The notes: generated from the letters alone by a model not told the origin. Counted from the first letter of the stretch, positions 1 through 8,968 are shown. The stretch: 64,000 nucleotides of DNA from Acidobacteriota bacterium (GCA_016712445.1 JADJRB010000001.1:1364001-1428000); one strand, 5' to 3'. Program-made: numbers and translations.

Positions 1-595
1 CGGCCGAGATGGCGTTGACGCGGATGCCCTTCACGCCGAGATCGCGCGCAGCGTAGCGCGTCGAGGCTTCAAGCGCCGCCTTGGCCACGCCCATGACGTT
101 GTAGGACGGTACAGTGCGCTCGGCGCCGAGATAGGTCATGCAGATGATCGAGCCGCCCTCCGGCATCAGCTCCGAGGCGCGGCGCGCGCAGTCGATAAAG
201 CTGTACACGGAGATATCCATCGCGCGGCGGAAGCCTTCGCGCGTGGTATTGGCCACCATCGACCCCTGCAACTCGTCCTTGCCGGCAAAGGCGATCGAGT
301 GAACGAGGAAATCGATCGTGCCCCACTTCGCCTTGATGGCGGCGAAGGCAGCGTCCATGCTCGCATCATCGGTGACATCGGCCGGGATCATCGTGTCCAT
401 GCCGATCGATTCGACCAGCGGGCGCACCCGGCGCTCAAGGCTCTCGCCCTGGTAGGTAAACGCGATCTCGGCGCCTTGCGCGGCCAGCTGGCTCGAAATG
501 CCCCAAGCAATCGAGTTCTGGTTCGCCACGCCCATCACGACGCCGCGCTTGCCCTTCATCAGGTCGCCCTTGGGCATGTTCCAGTCATCAGCCAT
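1..595 (-). CDS. fabI: Enoyl-[acyl-carrier-protein] reductase (NADH), 3' end outside window
   Basis: FabI reduces the trans-2 double bond of enoyl-ACP in the last step of each type II fatty-acid elongation cycle, in the cytoplasm. About 198 residues are visible, read leftward off the window edge, so the C-terminus is missing. The N-terminal Rossmann signature typical of FabI (GVANQNSIAWGIS) sits near residues 20-33. The FabI-type active-site pair is present as Tyr-x6-Lys in YNVMGVAK, near residues 163-170. The start at 595 (MADDWNMPKG) is chosen over an internal Met at 577 because family members usually carry this short leader. fabA lies upstream on the same strand, 322 bp away. The usual alphaproteobacterial neighbour fabB is absent between them. 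Confidence 0.93.
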   Translation of the reverse strand, partial: MADDWNMPKGDLMKGKRGVVMGVANQNSIAWGISSQLAAQGAEIAFTYQGESLERRVRPLVESIGMDTMIPADVTDDASMDAAFAAIKAKWGTIDFLVHSIAFAGKDELQGSMVANTTREGFRRAMDISVYSFIDCARRASELMPEGGSIICMTYLGAERTVPSYNVMGVAKAALEASTRYAARDLGVKGIRVNAISA

Positions 596-750
596 CCGGG
601 CCTCCCTTTGCGTCTCTTGCTTGATGGCTGGGCTAGGCGGGCCAGCGGGGCACGTCAAGTTGGCCGGCGCGTTCCGGCATGCATCCTGCAATCCGCTTTC
701 CCGAAAACAGGGTTCCGGCCGGCGCCGCCAGCCACCCTCGGGGAGCCAAC

Positions 751-828
751 ATGCGCATTGCCATTGCCATTCTCGTGATCGTCGGGGTCTTCCTCGAGCC
801 GTGCTGGGCCCTCACCGGCAGTATCTGA
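751..828 (+). CDS. Possible 25-residue signal-peptide-like small protein
   Basis: This short frame lies in the 322-bp gap between fabI and fabA, on the opposite strand to both. It begins with ATG, ends with TGA, and has a purine-rich GGGAG about five bases upstream of the start. The 25 residues are a hydrophobic stretch (Ile/Ala/Val-rich) followed by a Cys-Trp-Ala end, like a bare signal peptide or a single-pass micro-membrane protein. I recognise no family. It could be chance coding in GC-rich DNA, and the only support is the Shine-Dalgarno-like site and the hydrophobic composition. Confidence 0.25.
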   Translation: MRIAIAILVIVGVFLEPCWALTGSI

Positions 829-917
829 AGCACGCCGAAACTCGCCTGTCAGGCGAAAAGACTCTATCGAAACGGCTACTCTACAGGCTGTTTTATGGAC
901 AGTTTGTGGAGTGTTTT

Positions 918-1454
918 TCAGGCGCTTTCGCCGGGTTGGCGCAGGCCCACTTTCATGTCCTCGGCAGTGTAGACGTGCACGCCGTCAACATACACCCGCC
1001 CGTCCGCGATCCCCAGCACCAGCTTGCCCCGGCGCACCCGCTTGATGTCGATCTCGTAGCGCACGAGCTTCTTGTCCGGCGTGATCTCGCCGGTGAATTT
1101 CACTTCGCCAACGCCCAGCGCGCGGCCCTTGCCGGGGCTGCCGGACCAGCCCAGCCAGTAGCCGACCGCTTGCCACATGGCGTCGAGGCCGAGGCAGCCC
1201 GGCATCACCGGATCGCCCGGGAAGTGGCACTTGAAGAACCAGAGGTCCGGGTGGATGTCGAGTTCACCGATCACGTGGCCCTTGCCGAACTGGCCGCCCT
1301 CCATGCCGATCGAGGTGATCCGGTCCATCATCAGCATCGGCGGCTCGGGCAACTGCGCGTTGCCGGGGCCGAAATAGCCGCCCTTACCGGATTCGAGCAG
1401 GTCTTCCTTCGAGTAGGAGGACTTCGGGGTGTGGAAATCGTGCGGACCGGACAT
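918..1454 (-). CDS. fabA: 3-hydroxydecanoyl-ACP dehydratase / isomerase FabA
   Basis: FabA dehydrates 3-hydroxyacyl-ACP and isomerises trans-2- to cis-3-decenoyl-ACP, the branch point for anaerobic unsaturated fatty-acid synthesis. The 178-residue hotdog protein has the usual family length. The catalytic His lies in CHFPGDPVMPG near residues 75-85, and the catalytic Asp in GLDAMWQ just after it. The start at 1454 (MSGPHDFHTP) fits the family; a longer open frame extends upstream but is unsupported. It is on the same strand as, and upstream of, fabI. In many relatives fabB sits between these two genes, but here the interval has no ketoacyl synthase. Confidence 0.95.
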   Translation of the reverse strand: MSGPHDFHTPKSSYSKEDLLESGKGGYFGPGNAQLPEPPMLMMDRITSIGMEGGQFGKGHVIGELDIHPDLWFFKCHFPGDPVMPGCLGLDAMWQAVGYWLGWSGSPGKGRALGVGEVKFTGEITPDKKLVRYEIDIKRVRRGKLVLGIADGRVYVDGVHVYTAEDMKVGLRQPGESA

Positions 1455-1516
1455 CGGGTCTATCCTTGAAAAGGCGCTAAAGTCAGGCGCCTTCCCACCG
1501 CCTGACGGCGGTAAAG

Positions 1517-2020
1517 TCAACCTTTTGTCTCGGACGCGCCCCACAGCCGCGTGCGCGGCGCCCAGCCGCGGAAGGCCCCGGCCGTGATCTGGCACATCTC
1601 CGCCTCGCAGCCCTGCACCTCCACCAGCACGCCCTTGCCGATGTCGGCGACGCTTGCGCTGTCGCCTGCGCGCCCGGCGCGCAGCACGAAGGCATCGGTC
1701 GTGACCGCCGTGGGCCGGTCGGTCAGCTGGTTGCCCTTGATCCAGACCTCGTCGCCGGAGGGATCGCGCACATACCGCCAGGCGCCGCTCTCCTTCAGGA
1801 TCAGCACAGGCAGGCCCTTGCGCGTGTATTCCCACTGCACCTTGTAGTCTTCGCTCGGCCCCATGCGTCCGTTCACTTTTTCATGGCGCAGCGCCTCGAA
1901 CCGGGGGACCGGCTTGTCCGAAAAGCGGCTGATTTGCACTTCCGGCAGCGGATCTGCCGCGACAGGCAGCACGCAAGCGCTGCTCACCAGCAGGGTGAGT
2001 GCAAGAACTGCCCGTTTCAT
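1517..2020 (-). CDS. Secreted SH3-like domain protein
   Basis: This 167-residue exported protein has an N-terminal signal peptide (hydrophobic stretch after MKR, with an Ala-Asp cleavage region near residues 22-24). The body resembles bacterial SH3 / SH3b modules of the COG3807 type: a GPSEDYKVQWEY segment, then Gly/Trp-rich strands (WRYVRDPSGDEVWIKG), then a second SH3-like half ending in RGWAPRTRLWG. Such proteins are periplasmic and often envelope-associated; the ligand is unknown. The frame stays open far upstream through the antisense of the next gene, so the start at 2020 was chosen by the signal peptide. It reads toward fabA with a 62-bp gap, and co-transcription is possible. Confidence 0.82.
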   Translation of the reverse strand: MKRAVLALTLLVSSACVLPVAADPLPEVQISRFSDKPVPRFEALRHEKVNGRMGPSEDYKVQWEYTRKGLPVLILKESGAWRYVRDPSGDEVWIKGNQLTDRPTAVTTDAFVLRAGRAGDSASVADIGKGVLVEVQGCEAEMCQITAGAFRGWAPRTRLWGASETKG

Positions 2021-2155
2021 GTGCAGTGGTCCTTGGGTCTGGGAGGCATCTACGTACACCACCTCCCATGAATCGCAGGTAAAACAGCGGGTCATTGGCG
2101 CGGCGCAAAGCCTCTGGTAAGCGCAATGACAACAAGAAGGATTTACGGGAGTCCC

Positions 2156-3142
2156 ATGCCGGCATCGAAACTCAAAGTCGTCGTCACCCGCAAACTGCCG
2201 GCCCCGGTGGAATTGCGGATGAAAGAGCTGTTCGACGCCCGCCTGAACGAATCCGACATTCCCCTCACGCAAGAACAGCTCGCCGAGGCGATGCAGACGG
2301 CCGACGTGCTGGTGCCGACCGTGACCGACCGCATCGACGGGCGCCTGATGGCGCGCGCCGGCGAGAAGCTGCGCCTGATCGCCCAATTCGGCGCCGGCGT
2401 TGACAACATTGACGTGGCGAGCGCTGTGCAGCGCGGCATCACGGTCACCAACACGCCGGGCGTGCTGACCGACGATACCGCCGACGTCGCCATGGCGCTG
2501 ATCCTCGCCGTGCCGCGCCGCCTGCACGAAGGCGCCCAGATCATGGACGGCGGCAAGTTCGATGGCTGGACGCCGACCTGGATGATGGGGCGCCGCCTCT
2601 CCGGCAAGCGCCTCGGCATCATCGGCATGGGCCGTATCGGCCAGGCGGTCGCGCGCCGTGCCAAGGCGTTCGGCATGCAGATCCACTATCACAACCGCAA
2701 GCCGGTCGGCCCGCGCATCGAGGAAGCCCTCGAGGCAACCTATTGGGACTCGCTCGACCAGATGCTGGCGCGCATGGACATCGTGTCGGTGAACTGCCCG
2801 CACACGCCCGCCACATTCCACCTCATCAATTCGCGCCGTCTCGCGCTGATGAAGCCGGAGGCTTACATTATCAACACCGCCCGCGGCGAAGTGATTGATG
2901 AAGCCGCCCTCGCGCGCGCCATCCGGGCCGGCGCCCTCGCCGGGGCAGGGCTCGACGTGTTCGAGCGCGAGCCGGCGGTAAACCCCGAGCTCTTCGGCCT
3001 GCCCAACGTGCTCCTGCTGCCACACATGGGATCGTCCACGATCGAGGGCCGCACCGAGATGGGCGAGAAAGTCATCATCAACATCAAAACCTTCGCCGAC
3101 GGCCACCGCCCGCCGGATCGGGTCATCCCCGCGATCCTCTAG
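2156..3142 (+). CDS. D-2-hydroxyacid dehydrogenase (glyoxylate/hydroxypyruvate reductase-like)
   Basis: An NAD(P)H-dependent dehydrogenase of the D-isomer-specific 2-hydroxyacid family, probably acting on glyoxylate, hydroxypyruvate or glycerate. The 328-residue length is typical. Visible motifs are the Rossmann fingerprint GIIGMGRIGQAVARR near residue 150, the catalytic-region Arg in NTARGEVIDE, Glu in DVFEREPAVNPE, and His in LLPHMGSST. The start at 2156 (MPASKLKV) is preferred because GGGAG lies about four bases upstream; an earlier ATG at 2126 lacks such a site. It is divergent from the SH3 gene on its left. The exact substrate cannot be set from sequence. Confidence 0.88.
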   Translation: MPASKLKVVVTRKLPAPVELRMKELFDARLNESDIPLTQEQLAEAMQTADVLVPTVTDRIDGRLMARAGEKLRLIAQFGAGVDNIDVASAVQRGITVTNTPGVLTDDTADVAMALILAVPRRLHEGAQIMDGGKFDGWTPTWMMGRRLSGKRLGIIGMGRIGQAVARRAKAFGMQIHYHNRKPVGPRIEEALEATYWDSLDQMLARMDIVSVNCPHTPATFHLINSRRLALMKPEAYIINTARGEVIDEAALARAIRAGALAGAGLDVFEREPAVNPELFGLPNVLLLPHMGSSTIEGRTEMGEKVIINIKTFADGHRPPDRVIPAIL

Positions 3143-3216
3143 ACGGGCAAGCCGACAATCCCAGATTGACGCGAAAACGGCGCTCTCGTAGCGTCACGCG
3201 TCAACAGGGGTCTCAT

Positions 3217-5274
3217 ATGTCGTCAGTATCAGGATGGATGCGGGCCGCGTGCCTGCCCGTGTTTCTGGTGGCAGGGCTCGCCCAGCCAGCGCTGTGCCAG
3301 GCCGCCGCGCCGCGCCCTTCGCTTGAGGACTTCCTGGGGCCGCTCGATGTCTGGAGCCCGGAATTGTCGCCCAGCGGCGACCATCTCGCGGTGCTGCGCA
3401 CCGACAAGGGCAACGACTATATCGTCACCATGAATCTCGCGGCGGCCGGCGAGAGCGTCAAGCCGATCACCGTCGGCGACTATTACGTCAACTGGCTGGA
3501 ATGGGCGAACGATGACACCGTCCTCGTCGCGACGACCGGCTATATTGACCTGAACACCGGTCGTCCGCTCAGCCGCAAGGACATCGACGAAGAGACACCA
3601 TTCTTCCGGCGTTCGAACCCCTACGCCTACCGCCGCCTGATCTCGATCCAGGTCGCCACGCAAAAGATGGCCGTGATGTTCGGCGATGACTGGCGCCTCA
3701 ACCGCAATTTCCATCTCGGCACCGTCACTGATTTCCTGCCGTCCCAGCCGGACCATATCCTGATGGCCGCGCGCCTCGACGGCGATCTCGACCTGTTCAA
3801 AGTGAACGTGCGCGACGGCTCGTTCGAGCGCATTGCCATCGGGACATCCGGCACCTCGCGCTGGTTCACTGACCGCAACGGCGAGCCCGCCTTCCGGCTC
3901 GACATGAACCGGCGCGGCACGGTTGCGACGATCTATGCCCGCGAGGATTCTGCGAGCGGAAAGACGAAGTGGCGCAAGACACGCACCATCCGCGTCGACA
4001 GCGACGAGCGAGACGAGGCAGCCAAGGAGTTCGACCTCCTCTTTCCGGGCCCGACAGCCAGCACGTATTATGTCGCCGCCCGTCCGGACGGCGAGGACAA
4101 GACCGGGATCTATCTCTACGATTTCGAGCAGGACGCCATCACCGAGAAAATCCGTGTGCATGACCGGGTGGACATGAGCGGCGCGCTGTTCAACCGCGAT
4201 ACACGCTCGTTGCTCGGTGTCTTCTATGTCGACGACAAGCTCCAGATCGAGATGCAGGACAAGGCAACGCAGGCGCACCTCGATGCGCTGGCGGAATTCT
4301 TCGGGCCGCAAGTCAGCGTCATGCCAATCGATTCAAGCGATGACGGCAAGCGCTGGCTGCTTCAGACTTACGGTCCGACCGATTCAGGCTCCTTCCACAT
4401 CTACTCGCTCGATACGGCTGCCAACTCTGCGCTCGGGCTGAGCAAGTCATCCATGAAGGGCAAGGCGCTCGCCCCAACCGAGGCGATCGACTACACGGCG
4501 CGCGACGGTACGCCCTTGCGCGGCTACCTGACACGCCCGGTGGGCGCCGCGCCGGGCCAGCCGCTACCCTTGATCGTGATGCCGCACGGCGGGCCCGAAG
4601 CGCGCACCGCCTTGGGGTTCGACTGGCAGGTCCAGTTCCTTGCCTCGCTCGGCTACCAGGTGTTCGAGCCGAACTTCCGCGGCTCGTCCGGCTTCGGCAA
4701 GGACTTCGCCGACCAGGGGCGGCGCCAGTGGGGCAAGCTCATGCAGACCGACGTCGATGATGGCTACCAGCACTTGATCAATACCGGTCTGGCGCCCGAA
4801 GGGCGGGCCTGCATCTTCGGATATTCCTATGGCGGCTATTCGGCACTGGCGGCCGCCACGCTGACGCCCGACCGCTATGCTTGCATCATCGCCGGCGCGG
4901 CACCGTCCGACCTTGGAAAGCTCCTGACCTGGGAACGCAAGGAGGAGGGCGGCGATTCCGAGTCCTATCTCTACTGGGTCGAACACATTGGCAGCCCGTC
5001 AAAGGACAAGGATGCGATTGAAGCGGTGTCTCCGGCCCGCCTCGCTGACCGTATCACGCGCCCGGTCATGCTGATCCATGGCGAAGACGACTATATCGTG
5101 CCGATCGAACAATCCGAGTTCATGGAGAAGGCGATGAAGAAGGCGGGAAAGCGCTACGAATTCATCCGCCTGCCGGACTCGCAACACTCCTACCGCTCCG
5201 ATGAAGACGAGCGCACGGAGTTCCAGGCCATTCAGCGCTTCCTTGCGACACACCTGCCGGTGGCCGCGTCCTGA
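3217..5274 (+). CDS. S9 family prolyl oligopeptidase-type peptidase, exported
   Basis: A 685-residue serine peptidase of family S9 (dipeptidyl/acylaminoacyl-peptidase type), with an N-terminal beta-propeller region and a C-terminal alpha/beta hydrolase domain. A signal peptide covers about residues 1-28. The catalytic triad is visible: Ser near 536 in GYSYGGYSA, Asp near 623 in HGEDDYIVP, and His near 655 in SQHSYR. The start at 3217 is preceded by CAGGGG; a TTG 51 bp upstream is less likely. The predicted location is the periplasm, where it would cleave short peptides. The stop codon lies 4 bp from the end of the converging hydrolase gene. Confidence 0.9.
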   Translation: MSSVSGWMRAACLPVFLVAGLAQPALCQAAAPRPSLEDFLGPLDVWSPELSPSGDHLAVLRTDKGNDYIVTMNLAAAGESVKPITVGDYYVNWLEWANDDTVLVATTGYIDLNTGRPLSRKDIDEETPFFRRSNPYAYRRLISIQVATQKMAVMFGDDWRLNRNFHLGTVTDFLPSQPDHILMAARLDGDLDLFKVNVRDGSFERIAIGTSGTSRWFTDRNGEPAFRLDMNRRGTVATIYAREDSASGKTKWRKTRTIRVDSDERDEAAKEFDLLFPGPTASTYYVAARPDGEDKTGIYLYDFEQDAITEKIRVHDRVDMSGALFNRDTRSLLGVFYVDDKLQIEMQDKATQAHLDALAEFFGPQVSVMPIDSSDDGKRWLLQTYGPTDSGSFHIYSLDTAANSALGLSKSSMKGKALAPTEAIDYTARDGTPLRGYLTRPVGAAPGQPLPLIVMPHGGPEARTALGFDWQVQFLASLGYQVFEPNFRGSSGFGKDFADQGRRQWGKLMQTDVDDGYQHLINTGLAPEGRACIFGYSYGGYSALAAATLTPDRYACIIAGAAPSDLGKLLTWERKEEGGDSESYLYWVEHIGSPSKDKDAIEAVSPARLADRITRPVMLIHGEDDYIVPIEQSEFMEKAMKKAGKRYEFIRLPDSQHSYRSDEDERTEFQAIQRFLATHLPVAAS

Positions 5275-5278
5275 TGCG

Positions 5279-6286
5279 TCAGTCTGGCGCGCCGGAGGTG
5301 TCTTCCAGCGCCACGGCGTCGACGCCGTAGACGTGCGACTCCAGGAATGCGCGCAGGTCGCCTGCCGAAAGGTCGGCGATCTCTTCCTGTGGCAGGTGTC
5401 CGACGCCGGGATAGACCATCAGCTGCGCGCCCGGGATGGCGGCTGCGAAATTGCGGCCATGCTCGACCGGGATCAGGTTGTCGTCCTCGCCGTGCATCAC
5501 CAGGGTCGGCACGCTGATCGCCGACAGCAGCTCGGGCGAGGCTTCCGTGCGCTCGCCGCGTCCCGCCGACAGCGACAGCAGCGCTTCGCGGTGGCAGGGC
5601 GCGCGGGCGAGCGTCGCATAACGCTCCACCATCTCGTCCGTCACGAACGAGGGATCGCTGAAGCTGTTCTCGAGGCCGCCGCGGATCAGGGCGGACAGGT
5701 CGAGATCCTTCATCACCCGGCGGGCGAGATCGATCTCGAGCAGCTTGAACACCAGCGGGCGCGAATCGGTTTCGGCCTCGTCGCGCGGCCAGCCGCCGGC
5801 ATCGACCAGCACGAGCCCGTCGAGCCGGTCCGGATGCGCCAGCGCATACGCCCAGGCGGCGCCGCCACCCATCGAGTTGCCGGCCAGCGTGAAATGCTCG
5901 ATCCCGAGACCGTTGGCGACCCGGTTGATCGTCTCGACAAACTGTTTCGGACCGATGGCGTCGTTATCGAGGCAGCGCGACAGGCCATGACCCGGCAGGT
6001 CGATCGAGACGACGCGGTAGTCACGCTTGAGGTTGGTGACCCACGGCTCCCAGGTCTGCAGCGAAGCGGAGAAGCCGTGCACCAGCACGATCACGTTGCC
6101 ATCGCGCGGACCGACATCGAGGAAGTGCACGCGCATGTCGTCGCCGAAGGCGAGATAGCGGCTGTCGGCGTTGGCATAGATCGATTCAAGTTGCTCGTAA
6201 GGAATGTCGCCGCGTCGCAGGGTCATCCACCCGGCGAAAAGGATGATACCCAAGGTGACAACGACGGCGAGGAGGCGGCGGAGCAT
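5279..6286 (-). CDS. Alpha/beta hydrolase, membrane-anchored
   Basis: A 335-residue alpha/beta hydrolase whose N-terminal hydrophobic helix (residues about 3-22) should anchor it in the inner membrane with the enzyme in the periplasm. Motifs are the oxyanion HG region in LVHGFSASLQTW, the nucleophile elbow GNSMGGGAAW, Asp in HGEDDNLIP, and His in GVGHLPQEE. The substrate is unknown; relatives include meta-cleavage-product hydrolases and lipase-like esterases. ATG at 6286 is taken as start, but an in-frame TTG at 6298 has a purine-rich stretch just upstream and cannot be excluded. It converges tightly with the S9 peptidase gene. Confidence 0.85.
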   Translation of the reverse strand: MLRRLLAVVVTLGIILFAGWMTLRRGDIPYEQLESIYANADSRYLAFGDDMRVHFLDVGPRDGNVIVLVHGFSASLQTWEPWVTNLKRDYRVVSIDLPGHGLSRCLDNDAIGPKQFVETINRVANGLGIEHFTLAGNSMGGGAAWAYALAHPDRLDGLVLVDAGGWPRDEAETDSRPLVFKLLEIDLARRVMKDLDLSALIRGGLENSFSDPSFVTDEMVERYATLARAPCHREALLSLSAGRGERTEASPELLSAISVPTLVMHGEDDNLIPVEHGRNFAAAIPGAQLMVYPGVGHLPQEEIADLSAGDLRAFLESHVYGVDAVALEDTSGAPD

Positions 6287-6360
6287 GAGGCGGCGCAACT
6301 TTCAGATTCGACTCTGCGCGCGATAAGGGCCCGCCGGAGGGGTGGTGTCAAACCCTGATA

Positions 6361-7101
6361 TCAGGCGCTGCACACCGGGCACTGCATGTCCCGCCGCAGC
6401 TGCACGCTGCGCGCGGTTCCGGCCAGTCCGTCGATCAGCAGCAGGCGTCCGGTCAGCGCGCTGCCGGCGCCGGTCACCAGCTTCAGCACTTCGAGTGCCA
6501 TGGCCGAACCTGTCATTCCCGTAACCGGCCCGGCAACGCCAACCTCGTCGCAGGCTTCGGCCGCGGGCGGCGCTTCGGGCACCCAGCACTGGTAGCAGGG
6601 AGCGCCCGGGATGAGGCCGGAGGCGAACACGCCGACCTGTCCGGTCCATCCGCTGGCGGCGCCAGAGACCAGGGCCCGCCCGCTCGCATGCGCGAGACGG
6701 TTCAACGCGAAGCGTGTTTCGAAATTGTCGGAGGCATCGACCAGCACGGCGCCGGTGGGCGCGTCGCCGGCGCGGAACCGTTGGCCTACGGAGGAAATGT
6801 CGAGGCCGGGGTGCGCGGCGCGCAGGTGCTCAGCCAGGCGGGCTGCCTTCGGCGCGCCGGCGTCGGTCTCGCCGAACTGGATCTGGCGTTGCAGGTTGGA
6901 GCGCTCGACATGGTCATCGTCCCAGATCTCGATACGTCCGATACCGGCCGCTGCAAGGTACAGGGCGCACGGGCCGCCCAGCGCGCCCGCGCCGATGATG
7001 GAGACGGACGCCGCGCGCAGCTTCTGCACGCCGGGGCCGCCGATCTCCTTCAGCAGGATATGCCGCTTGTGGCGCTCGAGGTCGTCCGGACCGAGGCTCA
7101 T
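6361..7101 (-). CDS. ThiF/MoeB/HesA-family adenylyltransferase
   Basis: This E1-like enzyme would adenylate the C-terminal glycine of a small sulfur-carrier protein (MoaD or ThiS type). The 246 residues show the ATP-binding loop GAGALGGP near 38-45, the Asn/Arg patch in ERSNLQRQ, DNFETRF, and two zinc CxxC motifs (CYQCW near 190 and CPVC at the C-terminus). No rhodanese domain is present. The ATG overlaps the nadD stop by 4 bp, so translation is probably coupled. No carrier gene is nearby, so moeB versus thiF cannot be decided. The middle GPVTGMTGSAMALEVLKL segment is typical of the family. Confidence 0.85.
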   Translation of the reverse strand: MSLGPDDLERHKRHILLKEIGGPGVQKLRAASVSIIGAGALGGPCALYLAAAGIGRIEIWDDDHVERSNLQRQIQFGETDAGAPKAARLAEHLRAAHPGLDISSVGQRFRAGDAPTGAVLVDASDNFETRFALNRLAHASGRALVSGAASGWTGQVGVFASGLIPGAPCYQCWVPEAPPAAEACDEVGVAGPVTGMTGSAMALEVLKLVTGAGSALTGRLLLIDGLAGTARSVQLRRDMQCPVCSA

Positions 7102-7685
7102 GTCGCAGCACGCAGGGCCGTGGAGGACAGCGGATTGCCCCGCGCGCGCAGGTATACCCAGGCGGGAGCTGCACAGCCCGCAAGCCGTTCCGCATCACGC
7201 TCGGGCAAGCGGGCTTCGGCGAAGCGGCGCGTGAAGGGCAGGGCGCGCGATAGGCGCGTGCCGGGGCGCGAGACGACGGCGATCGGAACGCGGGCCGCAA
7301 TCGTCTCCCAGTCCTTCCAGAGATGGAAAGTGGCGGCGCTGTCGGCGCCCATCAGCCAGACGAACTGCGCGCCGGGTTCGGCCGCCTGCAGGGCGGCCAG
7401 TGTGTCGACGGTGTAGGTCAGGCCCAGCTGTCGTTCGATATCGGTCACCTGCATACCGGCGCGCCCGGCCATGGCCTGCGCCGACGCGAAGCGTGTGTCG
7501 AACGATCCGTGTTCGGACTTCAGCGGATTGCCGCGCGCCACGACCCACCAGACATCATCAAGATGCAGGCGCCGCCTTGCCAGCTCGGCGACGTGCAAGT
7601 GGCCTTCATGGGCGGGATTGAAACTGCCGCCGAGAAGGCCAATGCGCCGGCCGTCTGCGGCGCCGGGCAGGGAAGGGCGCGTCAA
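7098..7685 (-). CDS. nadD: Nicotinate-nucleotide adenylyltransferase
   Basis: NadD transfers AMP to nicotinate mononucleotide, giving deamido-NAD in the cytoplasmic NAD synthesis pathway. The nucleotidyltransferase signature GGSFNPAHEGHLHV lies near residues 19-32, including the HxGH motif, and GADS appears near 115. The length of 195 residues is normal. The only plausible start is TTG at 7685, whose TTGA overlaps the proA stop, so expression is probably coupled to proA. In many alphaproteobacteria nadD follows proA and is followed by rsfS; here a ThiF-like gene takes that place. The C-terminus GNPLSSTALR is the usual ISST-type adenylyltransferase motif. Confidence 0.93.
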   Translation of the reverse strand: MTRPSLPGAADGRRIGLLGGSFNPAHEGHLHVAELARRRLHLDDVWWVVARGNPLKSEHGSFDTRFASAQAMAGRAGMQVTDIERQLGLTYTVDTLAALQAAEPGAQFVWLMGADSAATFHLWKDWETIAARVPIAVVSRPGTRLSRALPFTRRFAEARLPERDAERLAGCAAPAWVYLRARGNPLSSTALRAAT

Positions 7686-8968
7686 GGCCGGACCTGTCCG
7701 GTGCCGCGCACGACGTACTTGTAGGTCGTCAGCTGGTCGGCGCCGACGGGCCCGCGCGCATGGATGCGGCCGGTGGCAATCCCGATCTCGGCGCCGAAGC
7801 CGAATTCGCCGCCATCGGCAAATTGCGTGGACGCATTGTGCAGCACGATGGCGCTGTCGACGCGCGCGAGGAATTCTTCCGCTGCGGCGTTGTCCTCGGT
7901 GATGATCGCGTCCGTGTGACCCGACGACCAGCGCGCGATATGCGCGAGGGCGCCTTCCAGCCCGTCGACGACTGCCACCGCGAGGATCGGCGCAAGATAT
8001 TCGGTCGACCAGTCTTCATCCGTAGCCGGCGTAATGTCCGGCAGCAGCGCCCGCGTGCGCCTGTCGCCGCGCAGCTCGCAGCCCGCCGCCTGAAGGGCGC
8101 GCGCCATCGGCGGCAGCAGGGCCGGCGCGGCTGCCACGTCGACCAGCAGTGTTTCCAGCGAGCCGCAAACGCCTGTGCGCCGCATCTTCGCGTTGACCAC
8201 GATATCGACTGCCTTCGCCGGATCGGCGGCGGCATCGACATAGGTGTGGCAAAGTCCCTCGAGGTGTCCGATCACCGGTACGCGCGCTTCGGCCTGCACG
8301 CGCTCGACGAGGCTGCGCCCGCCACGCGGCACGATCACGTCCAGCGCGCCGCCGAGGCCGGCCAGCATGTGGCCCACGGCTTCGCGGCTGGCGGTATCGA
8401 CGAGCTGGACCGCGTCTTCCGGCAGGCCTTCGCCTGCGAGCGCGCTACGCATTGCGCCGGCCAACACGCGGGAAGTCAGCAGGCTTTCAGAGCCGCCGCG
8501 CAGGATGGCGGCGTTGCCGGAGCGCAGGCAGAGCGTGCCGGCATCCACCGTCACGTTCGGGCGGCTTTCATAGATGATGCCGATGACGCCGAGCGGCACC
8601 GCGACCCGCGCGATGTCGAGCCCGTTGGGGCGGCTCCAGCGGGCGAGTTCACGGCCCACCGGATCCGGCAGCGCCGCGACCGTTTCGACGCCCGCCGCGA
8701 TGCCTTCGATCCGGCCCGCGTCGAGGGCGAGTCGGTCCAGCATCGATGGCGCGAGGCCTTTCGCGCGGGCGGCGTCCATGTCCTCTGCATTGGCGGCAAG
8801 GATGTCGGCCGCTGCGGCGCGAATGGCGGCGGCAATGGCGATCAGGCCGCGCGTGCGGTCTGCCGCCGGGCGCAGGCCAAGCGCGCGCGAGGCGGCCCGG
8901 GCGCGCGCGCCCATGTCGTGCATCTGCTCGGCAAGGCCGGCATCGGGGGGCGTGGCAGCAAGGGTCAT
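7682..8968 (-). CDS. proA: Glutamate-5-semialdehyde dehydrogenase (gamma-glutamyl phosphate reductase)
   Basis: ProA reduces gamma-glutamyl phosphate with NADPH to glutamate 5-semialdehyde, the second step of proline synthesis. The 428-residue protein belongs to the aldehyde-dehydrogenase superfamily. The catalytic Cys lies in RRTGVCGSLETLLV near 255, with upstream ESRPNVTVDAGTLCLRSGN and HARGPVGADQLTTYKYV near the C-terminus. The ATG at 8968 is used. A TTG at 9007 would extend it, and neither has a strong ribosome-binding site. It is followed by nadD with a 4-bp overlap. The partner kinase gene proB is not in the window. Confidence 0.95.
   Translation of the reverse strand: MTLAATPPDAGLAEQMHDMGARARAASRALGLRPAADRTRGLIAIAAAIRAAAADILAANAEDMDAARAKGLAPSMLDRLALDAGRIEGIAAGVETVAALPDPVGRELARWSRPNGLDIARVAVPLGVIGIIYESRPNVTVDAGTLCLRSGNAAILRGGSESLLTSRVLAGAMRSALAGEGLPEDAVQLVDTASREAVGHMLAGLGGALDVIVPRGGRSLVERVQAEARVPVIGHLEGLCHTYVDAAADPAKAVDIVVNAKMRRTGVCGSLETLLVDVAAAPALLPPMARALQAAGCELRGDRRTRALLPDITPATDEDWSTEYLAPILAVAVVDGLEGALAHIARWSSGHTDAIITEDNAAAEEFLARVDSAIVLHNASTQFADGGEFGFGAEIGIATGRIHARGPVGADQLTTYKYVVRGTGQVRP

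Noticed and set aside
1517..3106. A 529-residue minus-strand frame covering the SH3 gene and the antisense of the dehydrogenase
   Set aside because: Only the last 167 residues look like protein, and they start with their own signal peptide. The upstream part is shadow.
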